From the NCBI RefSeq assembly GCF_001613425.1, contig NZ_BDCI01000040.1:48390-112389 (forward strand): a DNA stretch of 64,000 nucleotides, read 5' to 3'. A model generated the notes under the pieces. It was given only the letters and a program-made list of their open reading frames with translations, searched no databases and had not been told where the DNA came from. The DNA comes from Nocardia vulneris (lineage in GTDB: Bacteria; Actinomycetota; Actinomycetes; Mycobacteriales; Mycobacteriaceae). This document shows, piece after piece, positions 26,244 through 35,224 of the stretch (position 1 is the first letter of the stretch; every line of letters starts with the position of its first letter). The translations under genes and the position numbers were made by a program.

Positions 26244-27947
26244 ATGAACGCGCGCCGTCGCTTTGCCGTGGTCGTTGCCGGACTCGTGAGCACGGCGCTC
26301 GTCGCCGGGTGCGACACGGCGAACGACCAGGGCGGCGGGCCGATCACCTCGACCGTGCCCGGCGTGGTGCCGCTGATCTCGACCGACGACCTCGGCCCGG
26401 CCGAGTCCGACGAAGTACACCTGTTCGGTCTCAACGACCTGCACGGCAATCTGCAGCCGCCGGCCGGCTCGACCGGCAAGATCGCCGGGCACGACGCGGG
26501 CGGGGCCGCCTATCTGGCCACCCACCTCGCCCGCCTGAAAGCCGCGTATCCCGCCAGCGCGATCGTCGCGGCCGGTGACGACATCGGCGCGAGCCCGCTG
26601 ATCTCCGGTCTCTTCCACGACGAACCGACCGTCACCTTCATGAACACCATCGGGGTGGCCGCCTCGTCGGTCGGCAATCACGAATTCGACCGCGGCGTCC
26701 TCGAATTGGCCCGCATCCAGCAGGGCGGCTGCGCGCCGGACGGCTGCGCACCCGGCGCGCCCTTCACCGGCGCGAAGTTCCCGTACCTGGCCGCGAACGT
26801 GACCGACGCCGAGGGCAAGCTGCCGCCCGCGCTGCGGCCGTGGACCATGCTGGAAATCGGCGGGCACAAGATCGGCGTGATCGGCACGGTCACCCCGGAC
26901 ACCACCAATCTGGTGCTGCCCGCGGGGATCCGGGGGTACCGGTTCGACGACGAGGCCGCGACGATCAACCGCTACGTGCCGGAGGTGAAGTCCGCGGGCG
27001 CCGAGACGATCGTCGCGTTGATGCACGACGGCGGCAGCCAGCAGCCGCCCAAAGATGTGCCAGTCGACTACAACGGCTGCGCCGATATCAGCCCGAACGT
27101 CACGGGCCTGGCCAAGGCGATCGACCCGGCGGTGCAGGCGCTGTTCACCGGCCACAGCCATCAGTCCTACGTGTGCACGATCGAGGGCAAGGTGGTCACC
27201 CAGGCCGCGTCCTACGGCAGGCTCATCACCGATCTGACGCTGCGTTTCACCCCGGACGGCGTGCGGGCGTCCGCGGTCAACCGGGTGGTGACCCGCGAGG
27301 TGACGCCGGACGGGCCCACCACCGCGCTCGTCGATTTCTATGCCGAACAGGCACGGCCGCGCACCGCCCGGGTGGTCGGCACGGCCACCGCGGTGCTGTC
27401 GCACGATCCGGGGGCCTCGGGCACCGCGCCGCTCGGCGACGTGATCGCCGATTCGATGCTCGCGGCCACCGCCGGACCGGCGGGTGCGGTCGCGGCGTTC
27501 ATGAACCCGGGCGGGGTCCGCGCGGACATCAAGGCGGGCCCGGTCACCTACGGCGATATCTTCACGGTCCAGCCGTTCGGTAACCAGGTCGTCACGCTCA
27601 CGCTCACCGGTGCGCAGGTGTTGCGGCTGCTCGAACAGCAGTGGACCAACACGAGCAAGCCGGCCGTGCTCTCCCCCGCCGGTATCACCTACGCCTACAC
27701 CGAATCCGCGTCGAACGGCGCGAAGGTGTCCGCCGAGAGCGTGCGGATCGGCGGACAACCGCTCAATCCCGTTGCGACGTACCGGATCACGACGAACAGC
27801 TTCCTCGCCTCGGGTGGCGACGGGTTCGCCGTCTTCACCGAGGGCACCGACAGCGTCCCCGGCCCGACCGACCTGGACGCCTTCGAGGCCTACTTCCGGG
27901 ACCATCCCACCGTACAGCCGCCGGCCGCCCGGGTGGAGCGGCGTTAG
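26244..27947 (+). CDS. Lipoprotein 5'-nucleotidase / UshA-like metallophosphatase
   Basis: A 567-residue protein starting MNARRRFAVVVAGLVSTALVAGC, a lipoprotein signal with the lipobox LVAGC. The metallophosphatase domain follows: LFGLNDLHGNL (metal Asp/His), AAGDDIGASP, SVGNHEFDRG, LMHDGG and FTGHSHQSY. The C-terminal 5'-nucleotidase domain contains FMNPGGVRADI, YGDIFTVQPFGNQVVTL and FLASGGDGFAVF. It should dephosphorylate extracellular nucleotides or similar phosphoesters at the cell surface. The long frame extends far upstream, but the first in-frame ATG before a lipoprotein signal is at 26244. Confidence 0.9.
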   Translation: MNARRRFAVVVAGLVSTALVAGCDTANDQGGGPITSTVPGVVPLISTDDLGPAESDEVHLFGLNDLHGNLQPPAGSTGKIAGHDAGGAAYLATHLARLKAAYPASAIVAAGDDIGASPLISGLFHDEPTVTFMNTIGVAASSVGNHEFDRGVLELARIQQGGCAPDGCAPGAPFTGAKFPYLAANVTDAEGKLPPALRPWTMLEIGGHKIGVIGTVTPDTTNLVLPAGIRGYRFDDEAATINRYVPEVKSAGAETIVALMHDGGSQQPPKDVPVDYNGCADISPNVTGLAKAIDPAVQALFTGHSHQSYVCTIEGKVVTQAASYGRLITDLTLRFTPDGVRASAVNRVVTREVTPDGPTTALVDFYAEQARPRTARVVGTATAVLSHDPGASGTAPLGDVIADSMLAATAGPAGAVAAFMNPGGVRADIKAGPVTYGDIFTVQPFGNQVVTLTLTGAQVLRLLEQQWTNTSKPAVLSPAGITYAYTESASNGAKVSAESVRIGGQPLNPVATYRITTNSFLASGGDGFAVFTEGTDSVPGPTDLDAFEAYFRDHPTVQPPAARVERR

Positions 27948-27968
27948 CTCATCGGATGCCAGAAGACT

Positions 27969-27986
27969 ACTGGTCAAATGACCAGT
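27969..27986. promoter_or_regulatory. Perfect palindrome upstream of the acyl-CoA reductase
   Basis: ACTGGTCA (27969-27976) and TGACCAGT (27979-27986) form an 18-base perfect inverted repeat around AA, 22 bases after the 5'-nucleotidase stop. A further half-site TGACCAGT occurs at 28041-28048. The repeat is AT-richer than its surroundings. The TGGTC/GACCA core resembles fatty-acid-responsive FadR sites, and the next gene is a fatty acyl-CoA reductase. The 316-base gap (27948-28263) holds no gene. Confidence 0.55.
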
Positions 27987-28075
27987 GAAGGTATACCTGG
28001 AAATTGTTGTAACACTTACCCTTTGACCTGCACAGACAGGTGACCAGTCCCACAGCCGCAGACCGACCGGAACGC

Positions 28076-28105
28076 TTGCCGGGGTCGCGCGGAATCCATT
28101 ACTGT
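28076..28105 (+). promoter_or_regulatory. Candidate SigA-type promoter of the acyl-CoA reductase gene
   Basis: TTGCCG (28076-28081) and TACTGT (28100-28105) are separated by 18 bases, inside the 316-base intergenic region and downstream of the palindromic sites. The match to the consensus is moderate and the leader to the start at 28264 would be about 150 bases. Confidence 0.3.
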
Positions 28106-28263
28106 TTCCTATAAGTCAGGACGAAGTGGTTCCTACTTTCGGCCCGACCGCTGTTACCGCGTCAGGGGGCACGTCGCGGCCGGACCAGTATCTCCGCATT
28201 CACTGTTGCATGCCGGATTACTTTGTGCGACAACACGGTTCGAGTGAACAGCAGGAGAGGACG

Positions 28264-30297
28264 ATGGCTACCTACATCGTGACGGGCGGTACCGGATTCT
28301 TGGGGCGACGGGTCGTCCAGGAGCTGCTGGACCACGATCCCGACGCCGTGGTCCATGTGCTGGTGCGCGAGGGCTCGCTGCAGAAGTTTGCTGACCTGGC
28401 CACCGCGTGGCACGGCGGCGAGCGGGTGTTCTCCCTGGTCGGCGACCTCACGGCGGACGGGCTCGGGCTCACCCGGGAGGCACCGGCGGCCGAGCACGTG
28501 ATCCATCTCGGCGCCGTCTACGACATGACCGCCGACGAGGACACCGCGCACGCCGCCAATGTCGCGGGCACCCGTTCGGTGATCGCCCTGGCCCGCCGGA
28601 TCGGCGCTGTGCTGCACCATGTTTCGTCGGTCGCGGTGGCCGGCGACCACAAGGGCAAGTTCTTCGAAGAGGACTTCGACCTCGGTCAGCAGCTCACCTC
28701 GCCCTACCACCGCACCAAGTTCGCCGCCGAGCAGCTGGTGCGCGAGGCGCAGGGCCTGCGCTGGCGGGTGTACCGGCCCGCGATCGTGGTCGGCGATTCG
28801 CGCACCGGCGAGATGGACAAGATCGACGGTCCCTACTACTTCTTCTCCGCCATCGCCAAGCTCGCGGCGCTGCCGTCGGAACTGCCGATGCCGCTGCCCG
28901 ATCTCGGCGCGACCAACATCGTCCCGGTCGACTACGTCGCCGCCGCCATGGCCACGCTGATCCGCCGGCCCGGACTCGACGGGCGCACCTTCCACCTGGT
29001 CAACCCGGAGCCGCAGCCGTTCAGCGCGGTGTACGGCGCGCTCGCCGCGGCGGCGGGCGCGCCCACCGGCATCGGCGTCGTGCCGGGCAGCGCGCTGGCG
29101 CTGACCGGGCTGGCGCAGTTGCCGGGCGTCGCCTCGGTGCGCGATTTCCTGTTGGAGCAGTTGGGCATTCCCGCGGCCGTCGCCCCGCACACCTCCTTCG
29201 CCGCGGAGTTCATCTCCGATTCCACCCGGGCGCAGTTGCGCGGCTCCGGCCTGAGCGTGCCGCCGTTCGAAAGCTACGCCGAACGGCTCTGGAGCTACTG
29301 GCGTGCGCATCTGGACACCCATCGCGACCGCCCCGAGATCACCGACGATCCGCTCAGCGGCCGGATCGTGCTCATCACCGGCGCTTCCTCGGGCATCGGG
29401 CTGGCCACCGCGCACGCGGTCGCCCGGCGCGGCGCCACCGTGCTCATGGTGGCCCGCGGCAAGGACGACCTGTCCGACGCCGCCGACTCGGTGCGCGCGG
29501 AAGGCGGTGTGGCCTACGACTATCCGTGCGATATCACCGACGCCGACGCGGTCGAGTCCCTGGTGCGCGCCGTGCTCACCGAACACGGCCACATCGACTA
29601 CCTGGTGAACAACGCGGGCCGGTCGATCCGTCGCTCGGTGCTCAACTCGACCGATCGCATGCACGATTTCGAGCGGACCATGGCGGTGAACTACTTCGGC
29701 GCGGTCCGGCTGATCCTGGCCCTGCTGCCGTCGATGCGGGCCCGGCGCTTCGGTCACGTCGTCAACATCTCCTCGATCGCCGTGCAGACCAAGGTGCCCC
29801 GGTTCGCGGCCTACGTCGCGAGCAAGTCGGCGCTGGACAACTTCAGCGAGATCGCGGCGGTCGAGAACCGGGACGCGGGCATCACTTTCACCTCGGTGCG
29901 GATGCCGCTCGTGCGCACCCCGATGATTGCGCCGACCGATCTCTACCGTTCGCTGCCGGTTCCTGACCCGGACCAGGCCGCCGCCATCGTGGTGCGCGCG
30001 CTGGAGGATCGCCCGCACCGCATCGACACCCCGGTCGGCACCTTCGCCCAGGCGGTCGATCTGCTGATGCCGTCGGTGAAGCGCACGATCCTGCACCAGG
30101 GCTTCCGCTTGTTCGGGGAATCCCATGCGGCACAGGGCAACAAGGCCGTCGCGCCCGCGCAGGCCGCAGCGGCCGAGCCGTCCGGAGAGCGCGGCCGCAG
30201 CCCGCTGACCGTGCTCGCGCCGGTGCTCATGCCGCTGATGGCGCTGCCCGGCCCCGCGGCGCGGGTGGCCCGGGTGGTGCCCGGATTGCAGTGGTAG
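28264..30297 (+). CDS. acrA1: Two-domain fatty acyl-CoA reductase (AcrA1-like)
   Basis: A 677-residue protein starting at an ATG with AGGAGAGG upstream. The N-terminal domain is an extended SDR (TGGTGFLG at about 7-14, catalytic YHRTK with Tyr148/Lys152) like thioester reductases. The C-terminal domain, from about residue 370, is a classical SDR (LITGASSGIGLATAHAV, NNAGRSI, YVASKSALDNF). The architecture matches the M. tuberculosis AcrA1/Rv3391 type of acyl-CoA reductase, linked to fatty alcohol and wax-ester formation. A palindromic site with FadR-like halves lies upstream. Architecture is seen directly; substrate chain length is unknown. Confidence 0.85.
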   Translation: MATYIVTGGTGFLGRRVVQELLDHDPDAVVHVLVREGSLQKFADLATAWHGGERVFSLVGDLTADGLGLTREAPAAEHVIHLGAVYDMTADEDTAHAANVAGTRSVIALARRIGAVLHHVSSVAVAGDHKGKFFEEDFDLGQQLTSPYHRTKFAAEQLVREAQGLRWRVYRPAIVVGDSRTGEMDKIDGPYYFFSAIAKLAALPSELPMPLPDLGATNIVPVDYVAAAMATLIRRPGLDGRTFHLVNPEPQPFSAVYGALAAAAGAPTGIGVVPGSALALTGLAQLPGVASVRDFLLEQLGIPAAVAPHTSFAAEFISDSTRAQLRGSGLSVPPFESYAERLWSYWRAHLDTHRDRPEITDDPLSGRIVLITGASSGIGLATAHAVARRGATVLMVARGKDDLSDAADSVRAEGGVAYDYPCDITDADAVESLVRAVLTEHGHIDYLVNNAGRSIRRSVLNSTDRMHDFERTMAVNYFGAVRLILALLPSMRARRFGHVVNISSIAVQTKVPRFAAYVASKSALDNFSEIAAVENRDAGITFTSVRMPLVRTPMIAPTDLYRSLPVPDPDQAAAIVVRALEDRPHRIDTPVGTFAQAVDLLMPSVKRTILHQGFRLFGESHAAQGNKAVAPAQAAAAEPSGERGRSPLTVLAPVLMPLMALPGPAARVARVVPGLQW

Positions 30298-30351
30298 TCA
30301 CCGGGATTTGAATTCAGGTCGACGCGCGTGCGCAAATTGCGGGCGACCGGT

Positions 30352-30570
30352 TCAGACGCGGGCCTGACGGTTCGGCACGATATCGGGATACCGATAGTGT
30401 ATTCGTGCGATGCAGTGCCGAACCGTGTGCATCTCCGCGTGTAGTTCACGCAGCCGTTGCGTTTGAAAAGTCCGTTCGGCGGTACTGATTGCGCGGGCGA
30501 GCCCGCGCGCGTGGGTGGCAAGCAAGTCGAGAAATACCCGGGCTTGTGCGATGTCGGGATCATCGGACAT
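30352..30570 (-). CDS. Small hypothetical protein
   Basis: A 72-residue protein, MSDDPDIAQARVFLDLLATH..., rich in predicted helix with an acidic N-terminus and a basic C-terminal part (TFQTQRLRELHAEMHTVRHC). It has no signal peptide or membrane segment. I do not recognise the family. It lies convergent to the acyl-CoA reductase, with no close partner on its own strand. The ribosome site is weak, and coding potential is inferred only from amino-acid composition. Confidence 0.5.
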   Translation of the reverse strand: MSDDPDIAQARVFLDLLATHARGLARAISTAERTFQTQRLRELHAEMHTVRHCIARIHYRYPDIVPNRQARV

Positions 30571-30756
30571 TCGCTGTTCCTATCACGCCCGCTCGCGGCC
30601 ACACCACTCGAACTCCGCGCGTTCCACGGGATTTCGCCGCACCGTGTCCGAATCGAAAAGGACTACCGGTGTTTCAGAGAAAGGAAAGCGCCCGGCGCGG
30701 AAATGCCGGTGCGGTGGGGCCGGATCGGCCCCACCGCGGATTTCCCGGCAGGGAAC

Positions 30757-31413
30757 TCACACCCGGTCCGCCGCGAACCAGGCGGCCGGCCACATGGCCC
30801 AGCCGTAGTTGCCGTGCTGCGTCGGGTCGAGACCGCCGCCGCAGACGGGATCGCCACCCGTGCAGTAGTTTCCGGTGCGCCAGGCGTACTGACCCGGCAC
30901 GTTCCAGCCGATCAGCCGGAGCGGATCACCGAACAGCAGCACCGCGGCCACCCGCGATTCCAGTTCGCCCGGCAGCACCGCCATCCCGCCGAGGACCGTC
31001 ACCGCGCCGGTACCGAGGACACCGTGCGTGACGACCGCGCCCTGCGAATAGCCGACCAGGATGAACCGCTGGTCCGGGCACGCCGCCGCCTGCCACAGCA
31101 GATGACCGGTCATGTCGTGGGTGCCGCGGCTCACCGACGCCGGATCCAGCAGGTCCGCAGGATAATTCACGCGATACGCGGTGGAACTCACCGGTAGCGC
31201 CTGCAGCAACGTGCCGTAGAGCGGGTCCCCGACCGCGGCGCCGAGGTAGCCGGGTTCCTGTGTTCCCCGTGCGACTACCACGTCGATCGCGGCGCAGGGC
31301 GACGCCCATGCGGGCGATCCCGTCGTCGCTCCGAAACCCGCGGCCAGCAGTAGCACGATGAAAACTCGTACCACCCGCCACTTTTCGAAATGAATTACCT
31401 TCCGGTTTGCCAT
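30757..31413 (-). CDS. Secreted cutinase-family esterase
   Basis: A 218-residue protein starting at the ATG at 31413; an in-frame start at 31455 would read through a strong hairpin. The signal peptide is VVRVFIVLLLAAGFGATTGSPAWA. The cutinase catalytic set is present: the nucleophile in LVGYSQGAVV, the aspartate in CTGGDPVCGGG and the histidine in QHGNYGW, plus cysteine pairs (SPCAAIDVV, AACPDQ, NYC...VC). Cutinase-like proteins of mycolate actinomycetes act as esterases, lipases or phospholipases on extracellular or cell-wall lipids. A 39-base hairpin lies just upstream (31443-31481). Confidence 0.9.
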   Translation of the reverse strand: MANRKVIHFEKWRVVRVFIVLLLAAGFGATTGSPAWASPCAAIDVVVARGTQEPGYLGAAVGDPLYGTLLQALPVSSTAYRVNYPADLLDPASVSRGTHDMTGHLLWQAAACPDQRFILVGYSQGAVVTHGVLGTGAVTVLGGMAVLPGELESRVAAVLLFGDPLRLIGWNVPGQYAWRTGNYCTGGDPVCGGGLDPTQHGNYGWAMWPAAWFAADRV

Positions 31414-31442
31414 CGTGATCACCCACTCACGCCGTTGTGAGA

Positions 31443-31481
31443 AGCCGAGTGACACTTGTCAGCGACAAGTGCCACTCGGCT
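31443..31481 (-). terminator. Long hairpin between alcohol dehydrogenase and cutinase genes
   Basis: AGCCGAGTG (31443-31451) pairs with CACTCGGCT (31473-31481), and the inner CACTTGTC (31453-31460) with GACAAGTG (31464-31471), leaving one A/C mismatch and a 3-base loop: 17 pairs in 39 bases. On the minus strand it follows the alcohol dehydrogenase stop by 95 bases and is followed by TTCTC, so it can act as that gene's terminator. It ends 30 bases before the cutinase start and could also be a leader element of that gene. Confidence 0.6.
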
Positions 31482-31576
31482 ATATCTGCGAAGGTAAGAA
31501 CGGCTGAGTAGGTCGTCAAGGAAGTCGACCCGAACGATGCGGACTCAACGCCGAATCGTGTCCTGGCTAATCTTTT

Positions 31577-32629
31577 CTACGGAACGAGAACCGCTGCGCC
31601 AGTGAAACGTCCGTGGGCGAGATCGGCCAGGGCCTGATCTGCCCTGCCGAGGGAGTACCCACGGGTGGTCACTTCTATGCGGTGTTCGCCTGCGAGGGCG
31701 AGAAATTCACGCGCGTCGGCGCGGGTGTTCGCGGTGACCGAGCGAATTTCCCGCTCCTGGAACAGATGCCGCTGATAATTCAACGCCGGGAGGTCGCTCA
31801 GATGAATACCCGCGATCGCCAGAATGCCGCCGCGGTCGAGCGCGGCCAGCGCCGGCGGCACCAGCGTGCCCACCGGCGCGAACAAGATCGCCGAATCGAG
31901 TTGCACCGGAGGCGGATCCGCCGCACCCTGCGCCGACGCCGCACCGAGGGCGCGCGCCAGCTCCTGCGCGGCCGGATCCCGGGTCATCACATGCACCTCG
32001 GCGCCGCGCGCGAGCGCGACCTGTGCGGCGATGTGCGCGCTGCCGCCGAAACCGTAGATGCCGAGGTGACCACCGGGCGGCAGCTGCGCGCGCTGCAGTG
32101 AGCGATAGCCGATGATGCCGGCGCAGAGCAGCGGCGCCGTCTCTTCGTCGGTGTAGTTCTCCGGCAGGCGCAGCGCGTAATCGGCTGGCACAGTGGCATA
32201 TTCGGCGTATCCGCCGTCGGCGTCCCACCCGGTGTAAAGCGAACGGGGACAAAGGTTCTCGAGTCCGCGCAGGCAGTACTTACAGGCGCCGCAGGTGTGC
32301 CGCAACCAGGCGATGCCGACCCGGTCGCCCACGGCGAAACCGTCCGCGGGACGCTCGTCGGCACGCGCGCCGACCGCCGGGCCGACCGCGACCACCTCGC
32401 CGACCACCTCGTGCCCGGGCACCACCCCGGCGCGATGCACGGGTAGATCCGCCTCGGCGACATGCAGGTCCGTCCGGCAGACGCCGCAGGCCAGCACCCG
32501 CACGAGCAGTTCGTCGGCGGCCGGCTCCGGCACGGGCTCGCGCACGCGCTCCAGCGGCCCCGCATCGATCGGCCCCGGCCGATGGACTCGCCATCCGGTC
32601 ATCGATCCCGACCGCGCAACCTCGTTCAT
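31577..32629 (-). CDS. Zinc-dependent alcohol dehydrogenase (AdhA-like, MDR family)
   Basis: A 350-residue medium-chain dehydrogenase, with AAGGAG placed about 8 bases before the ATG at 32629. The catalytic zinc ligands are in ACGVCRTDLH and PGHEVVGEV. The structural zinc site is CGACKYCLRGLENLC. The cofactor-binding GIYGFGGSAHIAAQVAL is a variant Rossmann motif. It oxidises alcohols or reduces aldehydes with NAD(P). It is divergent from the TetR gene and flanked by two ATACA-N4-TGTAT sites, so that regulator probably controls it. The frame stays open far upstream to 33493, but that part runs through the operator and the regulator gene. Confidence 0.88.
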   Translation of the reverse strand: MNEVARSGSMTGWRVHRPGPIDAGPLERVREPVPEPAADELLVRVLACGVCRTDLHVAEADLPVHRAGVVPGHEVVGEVVAVGPAVGARADERPADGFAVGDRVGIAWLRHTCGACKYCLRGLENLCPRSLYTGWDADGGYAEYATVPADYALRLPENYTDEETAPLLCAGIIGYRSLQRAQLPPGGHLGIYGFGGSAHIAAQVALARGAEVHVMTRDPAAQELARALGAASAQGAADPPPVQLDSAILFAPVGTLVPPALAALDRGGILAIAGIHLSDLPALNYQRHLFQEREIRSVTANTRADAREFLALAGEHRIEVTTRGYSLGRADQALADLAHGRFTGAAVLVP

Positions 32630-32735
32630 GCTGAACTCTCCTTGTCCCCGGGACACCTGGCCGAGCCGCACTGGCAATCCGATGCTGCGTGCGACCCTAC
32701 TCAACCGATTTCCCCCTGTCGCCGCACCGGTTCTG

Positions 32736-32766
32736 ATACATTTGTGTATTGAATACAGTTTTGTAT
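32736..32766. promoter_or_regulatory. Two tandem TetR-type operators (ATACA-N4-TGTAT)
   Basis: Two copies of the same inverted repeat, ATACA-TTTG-TGTAT (32736-32749) and ATACA-GTTT-TGTAT (32753-32766), have centres 17 bases apart. They sit between the divergent alcohol dehydrogenase (start 32629) and TetR gene (start 32822), in a sharply AT-rich island. The arrangement suggests two repressor dimers covering the shared promoter region. Confidence 0.7.
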
Positions 32767-32821
32767 CCAATTGATCGGCTCCGGCCACTACCCGCGGCCG
32801 GTCCCACCCGAGGAGGTGCCC

Positions 32822-33463
32822 ATGGCGTCGTCCACCCCATCGGGAAGCGCGGCGAGCCGGGTCACCCGCCGCCGCGCCGAAACCCGCGACCGGCTGCTGA
32901 CCGCCGCGTACGAGGCCTTCAGCGAGGAGGGCTTCGGCAAGGCCACGGTGGAACGGGTCTGCGAACGCGCCGGGTTCACCCGCGGCGCCTTCTACTCCAA
33001 TTTCGTCTCGCTCGACGAACTGTTCCTGGCGATGTGGGAACAGCGCTCGGCCGCTATGCTCGCCGACATCAAGCGTGTCCTGGACGACATGCTGATCGGC
33101 GGTGACGACGACCTGCACACCGCGATCGAACGGATGGCCCGCGCGGTGCCCATCGACGAGGGCTGGTATCGGATCACCGCGGAGTTCACCGCCCATGCGC
33201 TGCGCCATCCCGAACTGCGCCGGGTGATGGCCGCGCGCGAAGAGGCGATCAGCGCCGCGCTGATGCCGGCCGTCGTCGCCGGGCTGGCCCGGATCGGCCG
33301 CGCGGTCCCCGATTCCGCGGCGCTCGGTCAGGCCCTCGTCGCGGTGCACGACGGCACCAGCGTGCAGGTCCTGATGGAACCGCGCAGCCGCGCCGTGCGC
33401 AAGCGGCGCACCGAACTCATCTACCACGTCGTGCTGGCCTATAGCACCGAAACCGAAGGATGA
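32822..33463 (+). CDS. TetR-family transcriptional regulator
   Basis: A 213-residue regulator starting at the ATG at 32822, with GAGGAGG upstream. The helix-turn-helix is LLTAAYEAFSEEGFGKATVERVCERAGFTRGAFYSNFVSLDELF, classical TetR. The C-terminal ligand domain follows (ITAEFTAHALRHPELRRVM, AVHDGTSVQVLM). It overlaps the flavoprotein gene by ATGA and is divergent from the alcohol dehydrogenase, so it likely controls both directions through the twin operators just upstream. Confidence 0.9.
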   Translation: MASSTPSGSAASRVTRRRAETRDRLLTAAYEAFSEEGFGKATVERVCERAGFTRGAFYSNFVSLDELFLAMWEQRSAAMLADIKRVLDDMLIGGDDDLHTAIERMARAVPIDEGWYRITAEFTAHALRHPELRRVMAAREEAISAALMPAVVAGLARIGRAVPDSAALGQALVAVHDGTSVQVLMEPRSRAVRKRRTELIYHVVLAYSTETEG

Positions 33464-35151
33464 AGATGACCGACAGGACCACCGAATTCGCACAACAGGC
33501 CGACGTCATCGTGGTCGGCGCCGGGCTGGCCGGCCTCGTCGCGACGCACGAGCTGGTCAAGGCGGGCCGCAAGGTGCTCGTGCTCGATCAGGAGAACCGC
33601 AACAATCTCGGTGGACAGGCGTTCTGGTCACTCGGCGGGCTGTTCATGGTGGACACCCCCGAGCAGCGCCGGCTCGGGATCAAGGACTCCTACGAACTGG
33701 CGCTGCAGGATTGGCTCGGCTCGGCCGGTTTCGACCGCGACGACGAGGACCTCTGGGCGCGACAGTGGGCCCAGGCCTACGTGCGTTTCGCCGCCACCGA
33801 GAAACGTGACTACCTCCACGAACTCGGTCTGCGGATCACCCCGGTGATCGGCTGGGCCGAGCGCGGCGGCGGCTTCGCCGACGGGCACGGCAATTCGGTG
33901 CCGCGATTCCATCTCACCTGGGGCACCGGGCCGGAGGTGGTGCGGGTGTTCGCCGAACCAGTGCTCGAAGGGGAACGGCGCGGGCTGGTCGGCTTCGGCT
34001 TCCGCCACCGGGTCGACGAGCTGATCGTCGAGGACGGCGCGGTCGTCGGCGTCCGCGGCGGCGTGCTGGAGCCGAGCGACCTGGCGCGCGGCCAGGCGTC
34101 GTCTCGAAACGTAGTGCGCGAGTTCGAGTTCCGCGCACAGGCGGTGATCGTCAGCTCCGGCGGCATCGGGCACAATCACGAGTTGATCCGGCGCAACTGG
34201 CCGGTCGAACGGCTCGGCAAGTGCCCGGAGACCATGATCTCCGGCGTGCCCGCGCACGTGGACGGACGGATGCTCGGCATCACCGAGGCGGCCGGCGGCG
34301 CCATTGTCAACCGGGATCGCATGTGGCACTACACCGAAGGCATCGTCAACTGGGATCCGATCTGGCCCGATCACGCCATCCGGATCATCCCCGGCCCGTC
34401 CTCGATGTGGTTCGACGCGAACGGAAGGCGTTTGCCCGCACCGTGTTTCCCGGGTTACGACACCAACGCGACCATGAAGGAGATCCTGTCCACCGGCTAC
34501 GACTACTCCTGGTTCGTGCTGACCCAGTCGATCATCGAGAAGGAGTTCGCGCTGTCGGGTTCCGAGCAGAATCCCGACATCACCGGCAAGGACCTCAAAC
34601 TCACCCTCAAGAGCCGCATCGCCAAGGGCGCACCGGGCCCGGTCGAGGCGTTCAAGCAGCACGGCGTCGACTTCGTGGTCGCGGACACGCTGCGGGAGCT
34701 GGTCGCCGGGATGAACAAGATCACCCGCGGTCCGCAGCTGGATCACGACACGCTGGAGCGGCAGATCGTCGCGCGAGACCGCGACGTCACCAACAAGTAC
34801 TCCAAGGACAGCCAGCTGATGGCGATCACCAACGCGCGCCAGTACTTCGGGGACAAGGCGGGACGTGTCGCCAAGCCGCATCGGATCCTCGACCCCGCCG
34901 CCGGCCCGCTCATCGCGGTGCGGTTGAATATCCTCACGCGAAAGACGCTGGGCGGCTTGCAGACCAACCTCGACTCACAGGTGATCCGGCAGGACGGCAG
35001 CGCTTTTCCCGGCCTCTACGCCGCGGGCGAGGTGGCCGGATTCGGCGGCGGCGGGGTGCACGGGTACAACGCGCTGGAAGGTACCTTCCTCGGCGGCTGC
35101 ATCTTCTCCGGGCGGGCCGCAGGTTTGGCACTGGCCGCGACACTGCGGTGA
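33460..35151 (+). CDS. FAD-binding dehydrogenase, KstD-like (Rv0785 type)
   Basis: A 563-residue flavoprotein. It has the FAD motif VIVVGAGLAGLVATHELVKAG, then LGGQAFWSLGGLFMVDTPEQRR, VIVSSGGIGHNHELIRRNW, and near the C-terminus GLYAAGEVAGFGGGGVHGYNALEGTFLGGCIFSGR, the layout of the fumarate reductase / 3-ketosteroid dehydrogenase family. Its length and sequence pattern match the conserved mycobacterial protein Rv0785, whose substrate is not established. The ATG overlaps the TetR stop; a second ATG two codons on (33466) is possible. It is translationally coupled to the regulator and probably substrate-linked with it and the alcohol dehydrogenase. Confidence 0.85.
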   Translation: MKMTDRTTEFAQQADVIVVGAGLAGLVATHELVKAGRKVLVLDQENRNNLGGQAFWSLGGLFMVDTPEQRRLGIKDSYELALQDWLGSAGFDRDDEDLWARQWAQAYVRFAATEKRDYLHELGLRITPVIGWAERGGGFADGHGNSVPRFHLTWGTGPEVVRVFAEPVLEGERRGLVGFGFRHRVDELIVEDGAVVGVRGGVLEPSDLARGQASSRNVVREFEFRAQAVIVSSGGIGHNHELIRRNWPVERLGKCPETMISGVPAHVDGRMLGITEAAGGAIVNRDRMWHYTEGIVNWDPIWPDHAIRIIPGPSSMWFDANGRRLPAPCFPGYDTNATMKEILSTGYDYSWFVLTQSIIEKEFALSGSEQNPDITGKDLKLTLKSRIAKGAPGPVEAFKQHGVDFVVADTLRELVAGMNKITRGPQLDHDTLERQIVARDRDVTNKYSKDSQLMAITNARQYFGDKAGRVAKPHRILDPAAGPLIAVRLNILTRKTLGGLQTNLDSQVIRQDGSAFPGLYAAGEVAGFGGGGVHGYNALEGTFLGGCIFSGRAAGLALAATLR

Positions 35152-35224
35152 TCGGCGCATAATCGGCAGATCATCCCGCAGGTCACGGTGGTTGTCCGGG
35201 CCCGCACGGCACCCGTAGGCTCGG

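Noticed and set aside
28162..30126. A 654-codon antisense open frame over the acyl-CoA reductase
   Set aside because: It has no family motif and mirrors the high third-position GC of the real gene.
32630..33493. N-terminal extension of the alcohol dehydrogenase frame up to 33493
   Set aside because: It runs through the twin operators and antisense to the TetR gene. A strong ribosome site marks 32629 as the start.
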